The notes beneath the pieces were generated by a model. The model saw only the letters and a list, made by a program, of their open reading frames with translations. It ran no database searches and was not told where the DNA came from. The position numbers and the translations under genes are program-made. Shown here piece after piece: positions 12,654-23,729 of a stretch of DNA of 64,000 nt. This DNA comes from Colletotrichum lupini (Eukaryota > Ascomycota > Sordariomycetes > Glomerellales > Glomerellaceae), in assembly GCF_023278565.1 (NCBI RefSeq), contig NC_064681.1, positions 2,790,001-2,854,000 of the forward strand, read 5' to 3'. Position 1 is the stretch's first letter, and each line of letters begins with the position of its first letter.

Positions 12654-13025
12654 ATGCAACACGATTCAGCCATGCACTCCAACGACGGCTTCAAGGTCTT
12701 CCTCAACAAGGTGATCCGCCGCAACAGGAAGGAGGTCAAGCAGCGCGGCTCCGAGATCTCTGCTCCCTTCAACTTCCAAAAATGCAACCTCGACCTCGCC
12801 GGCATCAGCGCAGATGAGTAAGTCTACAGTCCTTACACTACACTTTAACAACAAACAATATACTAACATGTCTTTCTTAGAATTGCCATGCTCAAGGAAC
12901 AAGCAGTCGCGAGCCGCATCGGCATCGCCGACTTCGACTCCGACTTCCCTGCCCGCCCTCTCTTCTCCATTCAGCCCGTCCTGTCCAGCGCCTCCATCTC
13001 CATCGTCGGCAGCTCCTACCGATAG
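12654..13025 (+). CDS. Small conserved-looking protein with a weak CRIB-like motif (2 exons)
   Basis: Model: join(12654..12817, 12881..13025), 102 residues. The 63-nt intron has a GTAAGT donor, a perfect TACTAAC branch site and a TTCTTAG acceptor, and splitting GA|A keeps the frame, so the gene is well supported although neither exon is long. Residues 19-31 are strongly basic (KVIRRNRKEVKQR), followed by SEISAPFNFQK at 33-43. The I-S-x-P-x-x-F part recalls the CRIB motif that binds Cdc42/Rac GTPases, but the downstream His residues are missing, so this is only a suggestion. The C-terminal half (IADFDSDFPARPLFS, then Ser/Ile-rich) has no known domain. No signal peptide or membrane segment. Function unknown. 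It is preceded by about 10 kb without genes. Confidence 0.7.
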
Positions 13026-16000
13026 ATGGTTACAGTCCTCACACGAGTACATCTCAACTTTCAACCTCTCATTTGTCGAACAATATTACTATCAACTACT
13101 ACTACAACATCACTACACCACACTACTACCACCACTACACCCTAATGAGAGCTGGACCTAATGGAGCTGCAACCGGAATCACCCAGGCTGGTGCGGAGGA
13201 AGATCTTTTGAGCGACTTTTTTTCTTCTTCTTGTCTTTTGAAAACTAGCGACTGCATGGTACTACGATACCTGGGATGAACATTCTTAGCAAGCGATGGC
13301 GTTTTATGGATGGGAATACTCATGGCGATGACATGACTGTCATACGCACATTGGAGAGAGTGAGAGCTGCTTTTATTTTGAAAAGAACGATACCACTAGG
13401 TACGCGAGGGAGGCCATATGCCGAGGGATGAGAAACTAGGAGAGAGGAAGAAGATGTCGAGACTGAAGTCCGACCCTGAGAACAAATAAAAACCAATCAT
13501 CTCAATCAAACAAACATGCTTCCTTGTCATACTCTGTGATGCTTTGGCGATCAAGTACTCTCCCTCATCCTTCAGTCCCTTGACGCTACTTTTTGCCAAA
13601 TGCTGGAATACTGTGAGGTTGACTCCTCTCGGTTTGATTTATTCTTGAGCAATAGGTTTGTAACATTGCTCACCCTTTACACATATCTGTATGCGTGATT
13701 TTCTTCAAATAGAGTGCGAGATTAATCTCGATTACCACCGCCTTCTTGCCCTTCCATTGTTCTCCCCAGGACTCTTTCGTTTCATATAGCCATGATTTCC
13801 CCAAACTTTTGCCGCATGGAAAATGATATCAATGTGCGTACGCAGTGTCGTTGCAAGGGAGGCATTCAGCCTGGAAGGAGACTTATGGTCAGTTGCTATG
13901 AAGATTGCCAGCAGGGTCACGAGAGGGTGTACGGGTACAGAGGCCCGACATCATATGGCATCTTTTGAGCGCAGTAGTTGTGGAGTATGATAGATGTTCG
14001 AGCTTTGCCGTTGTCTTCCAAAAAGCCGAAATCATCCTCTTCACTTAGTTGGAACCCCTGAGGCTGCCATTTTCCCCGAGTTGGATCAAGATAGGCTGAA
14101 TATCATTCATCCTTCATCCTCATCACCACGGCCATCCACCCAGTACGGACTTTTTAAAAAAACTCATGATACATTGGCATTCTTCACCGCACCCTCGTCG
14201 TGTGGGAAGAAGTCGTGTTGCCACCAAACTATCCGAATACTGGGCTCATCAATGCTCCAGCATGCAGATCCCACTTCTTGGAAATTTCCCCTACGCTTCA
14301 TCTTTCCTTCCCAACTTGTGAGGGCTGTGTGTCCTTCGTCTTCGTGATGCCACTACCATCCTCATGAACGTCTACGTCAGCCTATTTGGTCCGAAAACGC
14401 CTGTGGGCTACGAGAGTGAACGATGAGGACCTCGGTAATTGTTTGGCTGAAAGCCAACTCTTTTCTCCTTTCTACCTTGCACAAAATTGCAAAACTCGAA
14501 CAAGAAGATGAAGAACCCACGCCGTTACTTCATCATTTATTTCGGAAACTCTTGTGGGCTACAAGAGGGGATCATGAGGATCTCGATAACCCTTTGACTC
14601 AAAGCCGATGATTTCTTCTTCTGCCTTACGTCTTACGCTGAACAACATTCTTGACCAAGGATAGTAACTCTGCTAGCACAAGAATGAGGTAAGATAATAT
14701 GAGAATGTTACCTTTCTCTATCCGCTGCAGTCAAGTGGCTTCGGTGGTTCGAATATAGAGGGTCATCCGGGGAAACAACACCTACGATACGTAGTGGTTG
14801 TTCCTTTCCAGCCTCACAGGCGCAAGAGATCGAGTTTGACGGGGTTTGGTTTTCAAGGGAGATTTTCGGACACGGTATAGAATTCGACTGCACAACACGA
14901 TATATATCTACTACAACACAAATACACGAGTATCTGCACTATTGCACCGAGGTTATGTTAGACAGAGCTTCGAAGTTGGTATCGGTCTTGCGATTGTCGA
15001 TAATCTCAAGTCTCCCCATAGACCCGTGACATTGATCTGGAGATAAACATCGTAGGGGAAGCAGCTTGTTTCCTTGCCAGTATCTCGAGTGTTCACAAAC
15101 AGCTGGCGGCAGGCACGAGAGGACCACTGGCAAACGTGATACCAACAGGTTTTCGAATGTCACCGCTCATGGTTTCACAGCATAATTATACGGCGTCGTT
15201 TACGAAATGCTAGATACTTATTGCTCGCATAACCTGGACAGATCATCGGTTCAATACATCCCACGTTTGGGAGAACCTGATCACGATATGTCTACGTTTA
15301 ACTCACCATACCAAGATAGCAATCACCGAGATAATGTACTTGTTCGCGTCATGCAGGCTAATATCCCAAGATTTATGCCAAATGCTCATGCTGGCGAATG
15401 ACAGGAGCTTCGAGATTGTGGCATGGAGTCATGTACTTGAACGAATTGGCCGTATCAAAGGGGTGGAAATAGATTTATAGGACAGACTTGCAACTTCGTT
15501 TTCCAAACCAGCGAGAGCAATCACTACTCTGCAGCTACGCCATGAGACATGTATATTGAGGTTCCGTTTGTCACCTGTCAGTAACCTAGGGGTGCTGCGT
15601 ATGTGGTTCAATGCAGCAGGCTCAGCCTTGCATCATCCCTGATGCCTCGTGCAACAGCCACGCGTAGTCCGAGATGATCGGATTTCCATCTCGGAGCCAC
15701 CTTTCGTAAATCCACAGTGGACCTGTGACGAGCAGACATGTGCAAGCAAACTGCAAACGAAACGCGATTTTCAAGTCGGCATGTTGCGTATGTAATGATG
15801 CGCCATGCGTCTTCCCTGATGCTAGCTTCTGCACGGCACCCGCTCGCACGTTGTGAACTTGCACGGCTGCGCCCCACGTGGGAAAAAGTGTGAAGCCAAA
15901 CATGTCACCTTGTCAAGACTGGGCTGGAGTCCGCTGGACTGGGTACGGGCGTCGATCCTCCACAGCCCACACCGAAGTCCCGAGCCGACACATCTCGGTG
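13026..16000. other. Intergenic DNA, part 1 (contains a diverged duplication)
   Basis: No gene could be supported. The first few hundred bases after 13025 are AC-rich and probably 3' untranslated. A diverged direct repeat of about 110 bp lies at 14370-14480 and 14519-14630. The remaining open frames are short, start without a good context and lack protein-like composition. Confidence 0.5.
14370..14630 (+). repeat. Diverged direct repeat, two copies of about 110 bp, offset about 151 bp
   Basis: Copy 1 (14370-14480) and copy 2 (14519-14630) share the core GTGGGCTAC(G/A)AGAG and, in order, ATGAGGA(C/T)CTCG(G/A)TAA, TTTG(G/A)CT, AAAGCC and a T/C-rich end ending in CCTT. Many of the differences are C/T or G/A transitions, which would fit either age or RIP, but the copies are well below the usual RIP length threshold. 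Confidence 0.65.
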
Positions 16001-19000
16001 ACAGGCGGAGGCGAAATCCCCGGACGGGCGCAGGTTGCAGCGCATTAGGGGCGGGTGATGAATAAGCCGCAATTCCCTGGTCGAACCGTGGTGACGGCAT
16101 CAGACGCGACCAGGGCAATGACGGGAACAGGATCATCGGCCGGATAGGTAGTGGCACTACTGTATCTCTAACCCGTCGGCGGCGGTCGGCAAACAGAGAG
16201 CATATGCTGCATTATGATGGAGGCACGGGGATAAGTTTCGTTCAGTCCGTGGCGGCGGAGGTAAGCCGGCTCAACCAGAAGCCCGTTCCTCCGAGTCTGA
16301 CGTGCCTGTGTTCGCGAGCTTTCGGAGCCTAAAGGGTTTCAACGGCGGCGAGTAGGTAGGTACCTGCGCCTTGCAGCGTACATCATCCATGGTCATCCAT
16401 GTCTGGCGGGGGAGCTTGTGCCTGACCGAGATCCTGTTTTAGGATCTGTGAGACTGTGGCTCTGCGCCGTGCCGCAGAATCGATGGCGGCTCTTTTTCGT
16501 GGAGGAATGGCCTCGTGATGTGAAAGATTGTGAGGCGCCCCCACGAGTCGCGGGAAATTCAGGTGCTTGGCCACGTTTAACAGGGTGTCTGCCATTGGCC
16601 TGTGAAATGCTGCCGGTTATACGGAGTACGATCGTGCCTCTCTACACAGTAATTGCGGAGGAGGGGTTCCAGGGACATGTCGATTCCTCAATATTGTCTC
16701 GACGCGTCGCGTTTGTTAGGGTACGACTTTGACAACAGTTGCGGCTTGCCATAGTAACGACAGGGAATCTGAGAAGCTTCACACCGCCAGGCCAGTTTGA
16801 CTTTTGGCCCAATATGGCTCCCGCTGCCAGTTGACGAGACAATTGGCAATGAAGATCTCATCGCCATCTCCGGGCCGTGTTCGAGATTCAGAGAAATGCG
16901 GTAAGTGACCCTTGAAGCAAAGGGTCCACGGGGACTTGGAGGGGCAGATTACATTGTCAGTTTGGGCGCGCCGCCATTCGTCCGCGGAGGCAAGGGATGG
17001 ACGAAGGACAGGCCCCAAGGGCATGGGATAGAAAACTACCTATGTAGGTATCCGTACCAGGCCGGGTCTCAGACAGCCCAGGAAAAGGAGTCAAACCAAG
17101 GGTTATGAGAGGGGAATTTGGGAATGCTAAAAAAGGGTCGAAATATGATGCTGGCGTTTTGTTGTTTCTTCTTTTGCCCGTGTTGCTGGCGGAGGCGACC
17201 CATAGCTTGGTACCAACCCTCACTTCACCTGAAGTCAACGGTTGTGGCTTGGGAAGCATTGTTGGCAATGTCTGATCGTAAGTAGCAGGTCGAGGATGCG
17301 TGATATCCAGAAGTTGAAGCTGGTCCAGCTCTGCCAATCTTACCAGTGACAGATACCTTGAGCCACGATCATCGAAATAGGAGACGGTGGTAGCTGAGCA
17401 AAGGGTCCGCCTCAGCTATCACGGCCCCTGGGTTTGGTGTTGAAAAATTTGCGTACGAGGATGGACGTTTTGGTGGTGAATCACCAATGGGGACGACTAG
17501 CAGACGCTACCGGCGGGGAAGTACCGGAGCAGGGGAGCGAACTGGAGGCAAGTGTGGACGGTGCAGAGTTGTGCAGCCACTTGCCAGCCAGTATGTAGGC
17601 ACTTCGTACCTCAGTGGGCGAAACATAGCAATGGGTGGGAACGGAATGGAATCGGCGGGGCTGGAGGCAGCTTCCCGACAGGACGGAACTGAGCACTTGG
17701 TCCTTCCTTGACCTTGGGTGAGTGGCTCCCGAGTGGAGGCAGAAAGGACTCCCCGACCATCCCGCGCCTTCCGGCTTCTCCCAGCATTGCACCGGTTCTG
17801 ATTGGCCACGGCACGGGTACCGTCTATTCGCGTCCACGACCTTCCAAATTGGCTCTGCCAGGGGAGGAGTCGGTATCCCGTACCTTCTATCCGTTCAACC
17901 TCACGTCGATTGGACAGCCCCGGGGAAACATTGGAGATAGACCACATGCATTTCTGTCAAAAAGTTCGAAAATGTCTCCAGCCTTGAAGCGGCCCCACGC
18001 AATCCAGTACACTGGTGCCGGTTTCTTCTCGCAGAAGGGGGGCCATTTGGGTGGAAGACATCAAAGAGTCATCGGCCTGATTTGGCAATCGCCTGGACTC
18101 GTGAGCCCTGGGAGGCCCCCTGTGCTACGTACCTACGCAATTCCTAAGGTACCCCTGGGACGCAGCCCCAAATTTCCCCGTGTTTTTGGTGGTCGTGTGC
18201 GTTCAGGCGTTCCAAGGCGTTGTCAAGTTGACGTTCCAGCGCAGCTTTTAGTCCGCTTCTTAGCACCAATATAGCTGGGTCTCTTTGATGCGCAGCGATG
18301 ATCAGTCAATCTTGCGTCCTCAGGCGGCAGGTCAGAGTCGTCATCTCGCTGCGGGAACCATTTTGGAAAGCCGAGGGAGGTGAGGGGCTCAAAGTGAACT
18401 TGTGACCGAACGGGCTTTTCAAACTTGCGACAAGTATCTTTTTACGCCTTCAACACCTCCAGGAGTCCAGTATCCGTACCTATGACACGCATAGTCGGCC
18501 CCGGGGGCGTATACTTGACGTATCCGTCCCGTCTCCGACTTCATCTCATCCCGTATTCTAAAGCTACACGCCGTCGTCACCTGTCAGCTTCCAAGGCACA
18601 GTTTAATGGGAGGAAGAGGGCAGATCTCGGGAAGAGTTGGACATTGAGGCCATCTAGTGTCTACCTTTCTGCCCATCCCCCTTTCTCAGTCTCTTTCACA
18701 ATATCGTAGCTAGATCTTGTGGATGGATGTACTGTCAGTGTCAGGGCCCATTCCAATATGAACCAGCATTGCTTTTTCAATGCTTGGTCCGTAAACCCAA
18801 CAAGCGTGAACAAGGGAGTGAGCCACAGCAAAACGAGGCTAGAGACAGTGGCCAGCCACTCAGAGGTCGCAAACAGTTCGGGGTTTGCTGCCTGAGTCAT
18901 TAATATCAAGGAGTAGCCACAATGTATCCACCCATAGAAAATGGCAGCAACAAGTCACCGAAAGAACATTGGAGCCTTGGGAGCTGGAACTTGGAAGGAG

Positions 19001-20231
19001 CTGCTCGCCCGGACGGCCACAACGGCCTTAGTAATTAAAGTTCCCGAATCCACCCTTGGCCGTCGCGTACCTGCACCTCTCCCGTCAGCGCGCAACATGA
19101 CTGGACGAGGTCGGCACAGTCCATGCGCCAGCTCCGAATCCACGCGAACAAGTTCCCCAGTCTTTTGCGCATATTCTTGTGGTGGTATTTTTTTCCAACT
19201 TCTCTCGAGTATGTCTCTCCCCCAGGCTTCTCAGTGCGCGCAAGTGCGAGTGAGACTCTACACTACTCCGTATGTGAAGTCCCTCGCCTTCGCCTTGCTT
19301 CCTTTCCCCTGGCCTGCGGCCTGCCACTCGCCCTTGTCTAGCGTGCCCGTAGCTGGCCCCCCTTCTGTTCCATTCTCCATTCCTTCCAGAGTCTGAAAGA
19401 GACAGCCGTGACGGGCCAAGGAGGGATTCGAGAGCCGTGGCCGGTGGACGATCCGTAGTAGCTTCAGCTGAGGTGGCAGAGGCATCAAAGTACCTACCAG
19501 AATGACAGCTGCGGCATTCACACTGTAAACCGTAGAAAAGTGACTTCCTTTGCATCGGCTGTAGTACGCCTCATCGACTCCGTCCGATCTCAAACGCGCT
19601 CCCGTTCTCTCCCATTTTCCATTCCCAGGCCCATTCCCACTCCCACCTCCCTACCGATCGGTATACCCTGCACTTCTTTTTTTCCCTTGCGGCCACCATA
19701 GACATTTGGTACGGAGCAAGCAGTAGTGGATGGCAGTATCCGTACGGGTAGTCACCAAATCTATCGGCGCCTCAGACTAATACTTCTACCTCAGGCCCCC
19801 TCCCCGTCATCATTTTGCTTTCCTCCTACTTCTTGCTTTTCAATACTCAATTCAATAACCCTTCTTTAATCAGATCGCGCGTTTATTTGGCGGCTACAGT
19901 GCTGTCAAATGAACCTGCAACGGACTCTTCATATTTCCCTATGTAAGTTGTCACCATTCAATAACCCCCGGCGACTGTCTAAGTCGCCTGTGCCGTTATC
20001 CCCGTTCGCCCGGCGTTTTTTTATCAGGCTGTGGCGAAACAACCAACAACCCCAAATGCGCAGCTTCCTCCAAGAAACGGAGGAGGGAAAAAAACATGTG
20101 TCATCTGAACACGCGGAAAGCACAGCGCAAATCTTGTCGATCACCGTTTATGCAGCAACAACTCCAAAGGAAACCACAAATTGACTGACGATCCTGCCAT
20201 ACAGAATTCCCCCCTCCGCCGCGTCTTCTAA
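16001..20231. other. Intergenic DNA, part 2
   Basis: No supportable gene. The longest frame (17708-18274) has no recognisable domain, sits opposite equally long antisense frames and has random-looking composition. Three copies of GTATCCGTAC occur at 17048, 18470 and 19736, and TACGGAGTA (either strand) at 16620 and 19264. CT-rich DNA from about 19600 is the promoter side of the PPR gene. An ATG-started frame at 19909-20184 lies just upstream of that gene and could be an upstream ORF if the transcript begins early enough. Confidence 0.45.
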
Positions 20232-23200
20232 ATGCCCACCATCTACTCCTCCCTCTACCAGAACTTCATCCGTCAAGGATTCGCAAGGTCATTCACCCAC
20301 GGTTACGCCCAGTCCGTCGTAGCTGCCACACATCCCATCCTCAACACACAAAACCGACCTTCATTTGCGCGCCGAAACACCAACCGCTTTGGTCGTCTTC
20401 AGTCTCTCCAGCTTCAGTCCGCTTTCCACACCGCTGAGCGGACAAGTGCTGGCCTCCCCCAGCATCACCACGAGAAGCTCGACGAGAAGCTTAAGCATGG
20501 AAGCTTAGACGCCTACTTCGAGGCGCTGCAGGAGCAGCAGGCCTCTGAAGAAGATATCGACAAGGAATGGACCCAGTTCCAGTTTCAGCGCCAGATTGAG
20601 TGGAAGCCTTCACCAGCTTCCATTCTCGTTGGCGAGTCAAAGGCCCACGATGCTGAGGAGCTCGCCGCCACTCAAGATGGGGAAGCCTCGCCAATTCCGT
20701 TAGAGGCACAGGCCGCCCTGGCGCAGATTGACGCAGCACTCGAGAAAGAAATCGAATTCAGGAATCGCATGGAAGCTTTGGAAGAGGCCTCTGAGCACTC
20801 TATTCGATCTGCGTCCCACAATGGCTCCGCCGCTCGCTCATACCAGTCCCCAGCAATCGACAGATCGCGGACTCCCGTCAGCGTAGCCCGGACTGCCACT
20901 CCTCCTTTCGACCCTCAATCTCAGGTGTACGCCGACCACCTTCACAAGCTCTCTGAGGATGGCCGCTACGCTGAGATTCCGGCCGTGTTCGAGGCCATGC
21001 TCGTCGCCGGCGTGCAGCCTATCGCGAGCGCATACAACGCTCTGTTGGTTGCCGCCATTCACTTGCCCACCGCCAAGAACGAGATGGTTACTAAGGCTCT
21101 GGATGTCTACGCCGACATGCTCCGCCGCAAGATCGTGCCGGACAGCGATACCTACAACATTCTTGTTGGCCTCCTTGCCGCCCGATCCCTCGAGGTTGCC
21201 TCTTTGAAGAAGACTCTTCACGACAAGTTGGTGCGTTTCGGAGGCATGGATGAGCCCGGCAAGTTCATGTTCGCTTCCCACGAGCTTGAGCATGCCATTC
21301 TTTCCGAGGATGACAGGCTCGATCTTGCCATGGACATGTTTGAGAAGTCTGTCCTCACCCAGAGGGCGTCCTACTCTGCTGAGTCATACCACCAGCTCAT
21401 CTCTGCTTGTGCACAAGCTGGGCGTGTTACTGACATGCTCCGCCTCTACGAGCACATGGAGTTGAACCGTGTCACCCCCTTCGCCGCCATGTTCCCCAGC
21501 ATGATCACCGCCTTCGCGACGTCCGGCGACCTCGTCAGCGCTGTCGAGTGCTACAACGAGTACAAGGACCTTGCAGTTGCTAACGACAACGGCGAGCCCA
21601 CCCTTAACGACAGGCTGGACGCCGAAGTGTACGCTTCTGTCATCCATGCCTACATCATCTCCGACAAGGTTGACGGTGCGATGAAGTTCTACGAGAAGAT
21701 CATCAAGGAGTATGGCGTCCGCGCCGGCGACATCAAGGATGCGATTGTCAGCTCTGGCATGGTCAAGGCTCTCACTGACCGCGGCGTTTTCAACGAGGCC
21801 CTCCGCTGGGCCCAGGTTGTCGAGGCTGAGGTCAGAGCTGACCCCATGAGCAACCTTGCCACTCGCGCTGCGGACCACGGCGACAAGCACACCGCCGTCG
21901 CTGCTTTCGCCAACCTGCCTATCAACTTCCATCAGATTGCTACCCCTGCCATGGCACTTCTTGCTTTGAGCGTTCGTCAGGGCGACGTTGCTTCCGCAGC
22001 TCGCTACTGGCACGTTCTCTGTGCTCCTGAGACCCCGGTTACCCCGGCGCTCATCGAGCCCACTGCAATGTACGCCATTGCGATGATTGGATCTGGCCAA
22101 GTTGCTGAGGGTCTGGCCGAGTCCGAGCTCATGTTCCAGCGCATTCGTGCTGCCAACCCTGAGTATGCTGACGAAATTGAGGAGGGAGTTGACTTCGTTC
22201 ACCAGTTCATGAGCAGCCGTGGCATCACCGATCCTCGCGAGCTGTCTTCTCAGAACCTCTCCGCCTCTCCCTTCACCACATCGGCCACTGTCTCGAGCTT
22301 TGAGGATTCTTTTGACCCCTACGCGCACAACACCGACTTCAAGGGCTCTTCGTTGATCTCTGATGAACTCGAGGGTTCTCACGGCCGTAAGGGCCCTAGA
22401 CTCCACGACGCTCTTGGTCGCTTCCGCAACATGCGCCGTGCTGGCCGTCACCCTCGCTACATCACCTACGCCAAGTTGATTTCTGCTGCTTCTCGCGAGG
22501 GCAAGATGGAGCTTTGCAACGACATTCTCGCGATGGCCCGCACTGATGTTCCCCTGCTGCCCCAGTATGCTGTTGTTCGTTACGGCTGGTCTAGCATCCT
22601 GGATGCCATGGTTGGCGCCTGCCTCACCATTGGTCACCGCCAGATGGCCGAGCAGTACCACCAGGAGCTGCTTGCCATGGGTGCCGCCCCCTCCGCTAAC
22701 ACCTTCGGCCTGTACATCACCACCCTCAAGGAATCCGCCAAGACTTTCGACGAGGCTTCCGAGGCTGTCAAAATCTTCCACCGTGCCAAGGCTGAGGGTG
22801 TCGAGCCCAGCTCTTTTCTCTACAATGCTTTGATTGGCAAGTTGGGCAAGGCTCGCCGCATCGACGACTGCCTGTTCTACTTCGCCGAGATGCGCGCTTT
22901 AGGAATCAAGCCTACCTCGGTCACCTACGGTACCATTGTTAACGCTCTCTGCCGCGTCAGCGACGAGAAGTTTGCGGAGGAGTTGTTCGATGAGATGGAG
23001 GCAATGCCCAACTACAAGGCCCGCCCTGCTCCCTACAACAGCATGATGCAGTTCTTCCTGACTACCAAGCGTGACAAGGCGAAGGTTCTTGCCTACTACG
23101 ATCGCATGATGGCCAAGGGAATCGCCCCCACTGCTCACACCTACAAGCTTCTTGTCGACACCCACGCCACCCTCGAGCCTGTTGACATGGCTGCTGCCGA

Positions 23201-23729
23201 GAAGGTCCTTGAGGCCATCCGCACGTCCGGTCAGAAGCCCGAGGCCGTCCACTTCGCTGCGCTCATCCATGCCCGTGGCTGCAACCTCCACGACATGGAG
23301 GGCGCCCGCAAGGTCTTCGACTCTGTCATAGCCGACCGGGCTGTCACCGCCAACGCTAGCCTCTTCCAAGCATTGTTTGAGGCCATGGTTGCAAACCACA
23401 AGGTTGTCGACACTGAGGCCATCCTTGGTCAGATGCGCCGACGAGGTGTTGAGATGACTCCCTACATCGCCAACACGCTGATCCACGGCTGGGCCGCTGA
23501 GAAGCAGATCGAGAAAGCTCAGGCCATCTACGACTCTGTCGGCCATGAGAAGCGTGAGCCCAGCACATACGAGGCTATGACTCGTGCTTACCTCGCCGTC
23601 GAGGAGCGTGAGAAGGCCAAGGGCGTAGTTGGAGAGATGCTCTGCCGTGGCTACCCCAGTGCTGTTGTCAACAAGGTGCTGGAGCTTCTTGGCGGTGGCG
23701 GTGGTGAGGAAGCTGCTGCACACAACTAA
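20232..23729 (+). CDS. Large mitochondrial-type pentatricopeptide repeat (PPR) protein
   Basis: A single uninterrupted frame of 1165 residues. The first ~70 residues are rich in Arg, Ser, Gln and His and poor in acidic residues (RQGFARSFTHGY), as expected of a mitochondrial presequence. PPR repeats of about 35 residues follow; clear ones run from residue 250 (GRYAEIPAVFEAMLVAGVQP) through two-thirds of the protein, with a dense set at about 855-975 (YNALIGKLGKARRIDD, GIKPTSVTYGTIVNAL, GIAPTAHTYKLLVDTH). PPR proteins bind organellar RNA sequence-specifically; large ascomycete ones such as CYA-5/Pet309 act on cox1 mRNA. Whether this is that ortholog or another PPR protein I cannot decide. The C-terminus ends in a short Gly run. 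The ATG at 20232 is the first of the frame in a CTAAATGCC context. Strong codon bias and the lack of introns suggest steady expression. Confidence 0.93.
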   Translation: MPTIYSSLYQNFIRQGFARSFTHGYAQSVVAATHPILNTQNRPSFARRNTNRFGRLQSLQLQSAFHTAERTSAGLPQHHHEKLDEKLKHGSLDAYFEALQEQQASEEDIDKEWTQFQFQRQIEWKPSPASILVGESKAHDAEELAATQDGEASPIPLEAQAALAQIDAALEKEIEFRNRMEALEEASEHSIRSASHNGSAARSYQSPAIDRSRTPVSVARTATPPFDPQSQVYADHLHKLSEDGRYAEIPAVFEAMLVAGVQPIASAYNALLVAAIHLPTAKNEMVTKALDVYADMLRRKIVPDSDTYNILVGLLAARSLEVASLKKTLHDKLVRFGGMDEPGKFMFASHELEHAILSEDDRLDLAMDMFEKSVLTQRASYSAESYHQLISACAQAGRVTDMLRLYEHMELNRVTPFAAMFPSMITAFATSGDLVSAVECYNEYKDLAVANDNGEPTLNDRLDAEVYASVIHAYIISDKVDGAMKFYEKIIKEYGVRAGDIKDAIVSSGMVKALTDRGVFNEALRWAQVVEAEVRADPMSNLATRAADHGDKHTAVAAFANLPINFHQIATPAMALLALSVRQGDVASAARYWHVLCAPETPVTPALIEPTAMYAIAMIGSGQVAEGLAESELMFQRIRAANPEYADEIEEGVDFVHQFMSSRGITDPRELSSQNLSASPFTTSATVSSFEDSFDPYAHNTDFKGSSLISDELEGSHGRKGPRLHDALGRFRNMRRAGRHPRYITYAKLISAASREGKMELCNDILAMARTDVPLLPQYAVVRYGWSSILDAMVGACLTIGHRQMAEQYHQELLAMGAAPSANTFGLYITTLKESAKTFDEASEAVKIFHRAKAEGVEPSSFLYNALIGKLGKARRIDDCLFYFAEMRALGIKPTSVTYGTIVNALCRVSDEKFAEELFDEMEAMPNYKARPAPYNSMMQFFLTTKRDKAKVLAYYDRMMAKGIAPTAHTYKLLVDTHATLEPVDMAAAEKVLEAIRTSGQKPEAVHFAALIHARGCNLHDMEGARKVFDSVIADRAVTANASLFQALFEAMVANHKVVDTEAILGQMRRRGVEMTPYIANTLIHGWAAEKQIEKAQAIYDSVGHEKREPSTYEAMTRAYLAVEEREKAKGVVGEMLCRGYPSAVVNKVLELLGGGGGEEAAAHN

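Noticed and set aside
17708..18274. 188-codon plus-strand frame in the 13-20 kb gap
   Set aside because: No domain, random composition, and long overlapping frames on the opposite strand; no splice or leader signals found around it.
19909..20184. 91-codon frame just upstream of the PPR start
   Set aside because: Could be an upstream ORF, but there is no evidence that the transcript starts this far upstream, and the peptide shows no domain.
21384..22781. 465-codon minus-strand open frame over the PPR gene
   Set aside because: It mirrors the codon bias of the PPR gene on the other strand, has no domain, and overlaps a clear PPR coding region.
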